NCBI GenBank assembly: GCA_016286835.1
Contig: JAEEUD010000086.1
Span: 1 to 7,361, forward strand
Reading direction: 5' to 3'
Origin: Pyramidobacter sp.
GTDB taxonomy: Bacteria > Synergistota > Synergistia > Synergistales > Dethiosulfovibrionaceae
Length of the DNA stretch: 7,361 nucleotides
Shown here: piece by piece, positions 5,029 through 7,361 of the stretch
How positions within the stretch are numbered: position 1 is the stretch's first letter
Layout: each line of letters opens with the position of its first letter
Translations under genes and position numbers: made by a program
The notes under the pieces: generated by a model
Told to the model about the DNA's origin: nothing
The model's input: only the letters and a program-made list of their open reading frames with translations
The model's database searches: none

Positions 5029-5896
5029 GCGGCGTCTGTTCGTACAGGCGGCCTGGACGGCCCTGTGCAACGGGTATCTGGCCGGATTCGTCAAAGGGAC
5101 GATCTCTGGCGGTCCGCTGAAAAACGTCTGCGTGCCCGGGCTGAACTGTTATTCGTGCCCGGGGGCACTCGGCGCCTGTCCCGTCGGCTCGTTTCAGGCG
5201 ATGCTGACAGGCATGGAGCCGCGTTTCCCGCTCTACGTGCTGGGCTTCCTGTTCTCGTTCGGCGCGTTGTTTGGCCGCTTTGTCTGTGGCTGGCTGTGCC
5301 CGTTCGGACTGGTCCAGGACGCGCTGTACAAAATTCCTGTTTTTGGCAAGCGGCGCGATCTGCCCGGCGACCACGTCCTGCGAGGATTGAAATACGTCGT
5401 GCTGGTGTTGTTTGTCATCATCCTTCCATTGTATATACGAGATGACGTGCTGAACGTCAGCGATCCGTGGTTCTGCAAATACATCTGCCCGTCCGGGACG
5501 CTGATGGGCGGCTGGCCGCTTCTGGCCGCCAACGAAAGCCTGCGCGGCGCGGCCGGAGCGCTCTTTGGCTGGAAGAGCGCGCTGCTTGTCGTGATCCTGG
5601 CGCTGTCGGCATGGTCGTACCGGCCGTTTTGCAAATATCTGTGTCCGCTCGGCGCGTTTTACGGCTTTTTTAACCGGATCGCGATGTTCCGGTTGAGTGT
5701 CGATCGCGCTTCGTGTGTGGAATGCGGCGCGTGCGCGCGTGCCTGCCCGATGGGCGTGCAGGTGCCGCACCGGCCCGACGGTGCTGAGTGTATTCGCTGC
5801 GGCACTTGCGTCCGCGTCTGCCCGACGGGAGCGCTTCGTATGCCTTTGTGCAAAGGCGAACTGCATGAGGAGGGGAGGGGGGCAAATGAACGATGA
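5012..5896 (+). CDS. Polytopic 4Fe-4S membrane protein (NapH/NosR/YccM-like polyferredoxin)
   Basis: This 294-residue protein contains 20 cysteines. The C-terminal domain is a bacterial two-cluster ferredoxin (C235-x2-C-x2-C-x3-C245-P and C260-x2-C-x2-C-x3-C270-P), expected in the cytoplasm. The membrane part has hydrophobic segments around 72-92, 124-143 and 188-203, and three CxxxCP motifs: CGWLCP (C92, C96), CKYICP (C155, C159) and CKYLCP (C207, C211). CxxxCP pairs are the hallmark of NapH/NosR-type electron-transfer membrane proteins. An N-terminal block, C40-x5-C-x2-C-x6-C56-P, could hold a further site. The likely role is moving electrons from cytoplasmic ferredoxin-type donors to a membrane or exported acceptor; the thioredoxin and CxxC microprotein upstream are the obvious candidates. 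GTG 5012 gives the full frame; TTG 5021, with GGAG 11 bases ahead, is an equally possible start three residues later. Confidence 0.9.
   Translation: MSALARRRLFVQAAWTALCNGYLAGFVKGTISGGPLKNVCVPGLNCYSCPGALGACPVGSFQAMLTGMEPRFPLYVLGFLFSFGALFGRFVCGWLCPFGLVQDALYKIPVFGKRRDLPGDHVLRGLKYVVLVLFVIILPLYIRDDVLNVSDPWFCKYICPSGTLMGGWPLLAANESLRGAAGALFGWKSALLVVILALSAWSYRPFCKYLCPLGAFYGFFNRIAMFRLSVDRASCVECGACARACPMGVQVPHRPDGAECIRCGTCVRVCPTGALRMPLCKGELHEEGRGANER
5867..5882 (+). promoter_or_regulatory. Purine-rich Shine-Dalgarno of the exonuclease gene
   Basis: An unbroken 16-base G/A run within the end of the polyferredoxin gene contains GGAGGGG and stops 3 bases before the ATG at 5886. It fixes that ATG as the exonuclease start. 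It also holds three G-tracts of 2, 4 and 6. Confidence 0.6.
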
Positions 5897-6554
5897 CTTT
5901 TCCCTGCGCTGCGGGCGTCCTCCGCTTGCTTGGGAGGCTCGCAGAGAAGCAGAAGAGCGCGCCTCTGAACCCTTTGACCTGTCGCACACCGGCTTCACAG
6001 CGCTCGACATCGAAACGACGGGCTTGAGCCCACAGTTCTGTGGCATCGTCGAGATCGCCGCGCTGAAAGTGCTGCCCGACGGACGGAGCGAGACGTTCCA
6101 GACGCTTGTCGATCCAAAGTGCGTCATTCCGCGTGCCGTGACCGCTATCCACGGCATCAGCGGCGACATGGTGCGCGGCGCTCCCTGCGCTGAAGAAGTG
6201 GTGGGAGGTCTCGTCGAGTTCGCGGCCGGCACACCGCTGGTACTGCATAACGCACCGTTCGATCTCGGTTTTCTCACGCCTGTCGTTCGGCGCCGCGGCC
6301 TCGCCTGGCGCAGTCCTGCCGTGTTCGACACGCTGAAACTGGCCCGGCGCGCCTTTCCCGGCCTGCACAGTTACAGTCTGGAGAATCTCAGCCGCTTTTT
6401 CGACTTCGATTCAGGAGGCCATCACCGCGCCCTCGCCGACTGCGAATACTGCGCGAAGCTGTTCCGATTGGTCTGCGCCAAACTCCGCGCTCCCGGCTGC
6501 GATGAAGCGTTCTGCAAAGAATTTGCCTCGCCGCTGCGGCTGCTGGGCATGTAA
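5886..6554 (+). CDS. DEDDh 3'-5' exonuclease (DnaQ / PolC-epsilon-like)
   Basis: This 222-residue protein has the three exonuclease motifs of the DnaQ superfamily: Exo I ALDIETTG (D41, E43), Exo II LHNAPFDLGFL (D126) and Exo III H180-RALA-D185, which makes it DEDDh type. These four acidic residues bind two metal ions and remove 3' nucleotides from DNA; the His activates water. PRAVTAIHGI between Exo I and II and HSYSLENLSRFF before Exo III are also typical of the PolC/DinG-like exonuclease branch. It lacks polymerase, helicase or UvrC-like domains, so it may act as a stand-alone proofreading or repair nuclease; whether it is the replicative epsilon subunit cannot be decided here. The first ~35 residues are charged and not conserved. 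ATG 5886 overlaps the polyferredoxin stop by 11 bases and has a strong Shine-Dalgarno. Confidence 0.92.
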   Translation: MNDDFSLRCGRPPLAWEARREAEERASEPFDLSHTGFTALDIETTGLSPQFCGIVEIAALKVLPDGRSETFQTLVDPKCVIPRAVTAIHGISGDMVRGAPCAEEVVGGLVEFAAGTPLVLHNAPFDLGFLTPVVRRRGLAWRSPAVFDTLKLARRAFPGLHSYSLENLSRFFDFDSGGHHRALADCEYCAKLFRLVCAKLRAPGCDEAFCKEFASPLRLLGM

Positions 6555-6575
6555 GACCTTGCAACGTCAAATAAA

Positions 6576-6642
6576 AAGACACATAAACGAAGCAGCCCTC
6601 ACGCTCGGCGAGAACGTGAGGGCTGCTTCGCTTTTGTGTCTT
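6576..6642. terminator. Bidirectional terminator between convergent genes
   Basis: A perfect 16-bp core stem pairs 6588-6603 with 6615-6630. Outer arms (6576-6586 with 6632-6642, one mismatch) extend it to an almost continuous 67-base inverted repeat. TTTT (6632-6635) follows the core on the + strand, and TTT plus TTTTT (complement of 6573-6577) on the - strand. It lies between the exonuclease stop and the convergent cbiA stop, which it overlaps. Confidence 0.88.
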
Positions 6643-7361
6643 ACACTCCTGTTTGGGATCTTGCTTTTGACCTCGCCGCGCAGGCGTCAACGAAATGCTG
6701 TGCCATCTCCGGATTCCCGGCAAAGTGCAGGTGCAGATATGACGCCACGAGCGAGCCGTTCGCGTAACCCGCTGCGTACGTCGCCCCCGTGCGCTTTTTG
6801 ACGAACTGCCAGGCTGCGGCTGTTTCCGTTCCCGCATCCGGCGTCGTCGTGGAGAAGTGGAACTCGTGTCCGCGCACGACCGTGCCGGCCTCGCACAGCG
6901 GTGAATCGCGCAGCGCCGTGCATTCCACGTAGCCCACAGTTTGCAGCCTGTCGTTCATGCGGCATGAAGCCGGGACCGCACCCACCATGGCGAACGTCTG
7001 TCCGTCAAAATCCGTCAGCGATCGCGTCAGATACATATAGCCGCCGCACTCGGCATACACAGGTACGTTTGCGGCGATCGCGGCGCGGATCGACGCTTTC
7101 ATGCTTTCATTGGCGGCCAGATCTTTTGCGAACATCTCCGGAAAACCGCCGCCGAAGATCACGCCGTCGCATGGCGGCAGCTCGGCGTCGTTCAGCGGGC
7201 TGAAAAAGACGATCCGCGCGCCTGAGCGTTTAAGCTGATCTAAGCTCTCCGGGTAATAAAACGAAAATGCCGCGTCGCGCGCTACGGCGATCACGGCTCG
7301 CTCCCGGCAGAGGTAAAGCTGGTCGGCACGGACCCTTAGCTCTGCGGCCGAACGTGCCACG
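6641..7361 (-). CDS. cbiA: Cobyrinate a,c-diamide synthase, C-terminal part (5' end outside window)
   Basis: CbiA (CobB in aerobes) amidates the a and c carboxylates of cobyrinic acid using glutamine and ATP in cobalamin synthesis. The visible ~240 residues are the second half of a ~450-residue enzyme; the N-terminal ATP-binding domain lies beyond 7361. Signatures are AVARDAAFSFYYPE (about 25-38 of the visible part), FGGGFPEMFA (69-78), the class I glutaminase nucleophile in YAECGG (C105), MVGAVP, RGHEFHFS (163-170) and SYLHLHF (207-213) with the catalytic histidine. All expected residues are present, so this half looks functional. The GTG at 7358-7360 is very probably an internal valine rather than the start. 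It converges on the exonuclease gene. No other cobalamin genes or a cobalamin riboswitch are visible, but these would lie upstream, outside the window. Confidence 0.95.
   Translation of the reverse strand, partial: VARSAAELRVRADQLYLCRERAVIAVARDAAFSFYYPESLDQLKRSGARIVFFSPLNDAELPPCDGVIFGGGFPEMFAKDLAANESMKASIRAAIAANVPVYAECGGYMYLTRSLTDFDGQTFAMVGAVPASCRMNDRLQTVGYVECTALRDSPLCEAGTVVRGHEFHFSTTTPDAGTETAAAWQFVKKRTGATYAAGYANGSLVASYLHLHFAGNPEMAQHFVDACAARSKARSQTGV

Noticed and set aside
5697..5885. N-terminal extension of the exonuclease
   Set aside because: It overlaps the ferredoxin domain codons in another frame; the strong Shine-Dalgarno points to ATG 5886.
4277..6331. 684-codon open frame on the - strand opposite the operon
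   Set aside because: It runs antisense to four well-supported genes, has low-complexity Arg/Ala/Gln-rich composition and no domain. Long antisense frames are expected from strong third-position GC bias.
7358..7360. GTG on the - strand as the cbiA start
   Set aside because: The family is about twice as long, with an N-terminal ATP-binding domain, so the codon is almost certainly internal.
1..7361. Mobile element, CRISPR array, tRNA or prophage remnants
   Set aside because: No transposase, regularly spaced repeats, tRNA-like cloverleaf or phage genes were seen; all inverted repeats fit terminators or short local hairpins.

Overview
The window is a dense, GC-rich bacterial chromosome segment with short intergenic gaps, gene overlaps and intrinsic terminators. 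The gene set points to a strict anaerobe: a membrane polyferredoxin, a CxxC microprotein of the clostridial CD1871A type, a TlpA-like exported thioredoxin and a cobyrinate diamide synthase. Together with the base composition this would suit a Synergistota member (Pyramidobacter-like). That assignment is inference from gene content and style; no marker in the window proves it. I see no mobile element, CRISPR array, rRNA or tRNA.

Region 1 (1-1910, + strand) looks like the end of an operon. It holds the tail of an unrecognised protein, a 58-residue zinc-ribbon protein with a very cysteine-rich tail, tsaD for the t6A tRNA modification, and a single type II/IV prepilin-like protein that starts at the base after the tsaD stop. 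A strong terminator follows (1991-2037).

Region 2 (2064-3518) is a single-gene unit: an extended -10 promoter, an NCS2-family nucleobase permease with a strong Shine-Dalgarno, and a terminator.

Region 3 (3520-6554) starts at another extended -10 promoter. It continues as five + strand genes chained by overlap or near-overlap: a TIGR02757/DUF2400 protein, an exported TlpA-like thioredoxin, a 45-residue membrane CxxC microprotein, a polytopic membrane protein with two ferredoxin-type 4Fe-4S motifs and three CxxxCP motifs, and a DEDDh 3'-5' exonuclease of the DnaQ type. The middle three look like one functional unit. I propose that they carry low-potential electrons from the cytoplasm through the membrane to an extracytoplasmic thiol protein; this is the most interesting part of the window.

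Region 4 (6576-7361) is a long inverted repeat that probably terminates transcription from both sides. Beyond it on the - strand lies the C-terminal glutaminase half of cobyrinate a,c-diamide synthase, cut by the window edge.

Two real genes are shorter than usual ORF cut-offs and easy to miss: 247-423 and 4891-5028.
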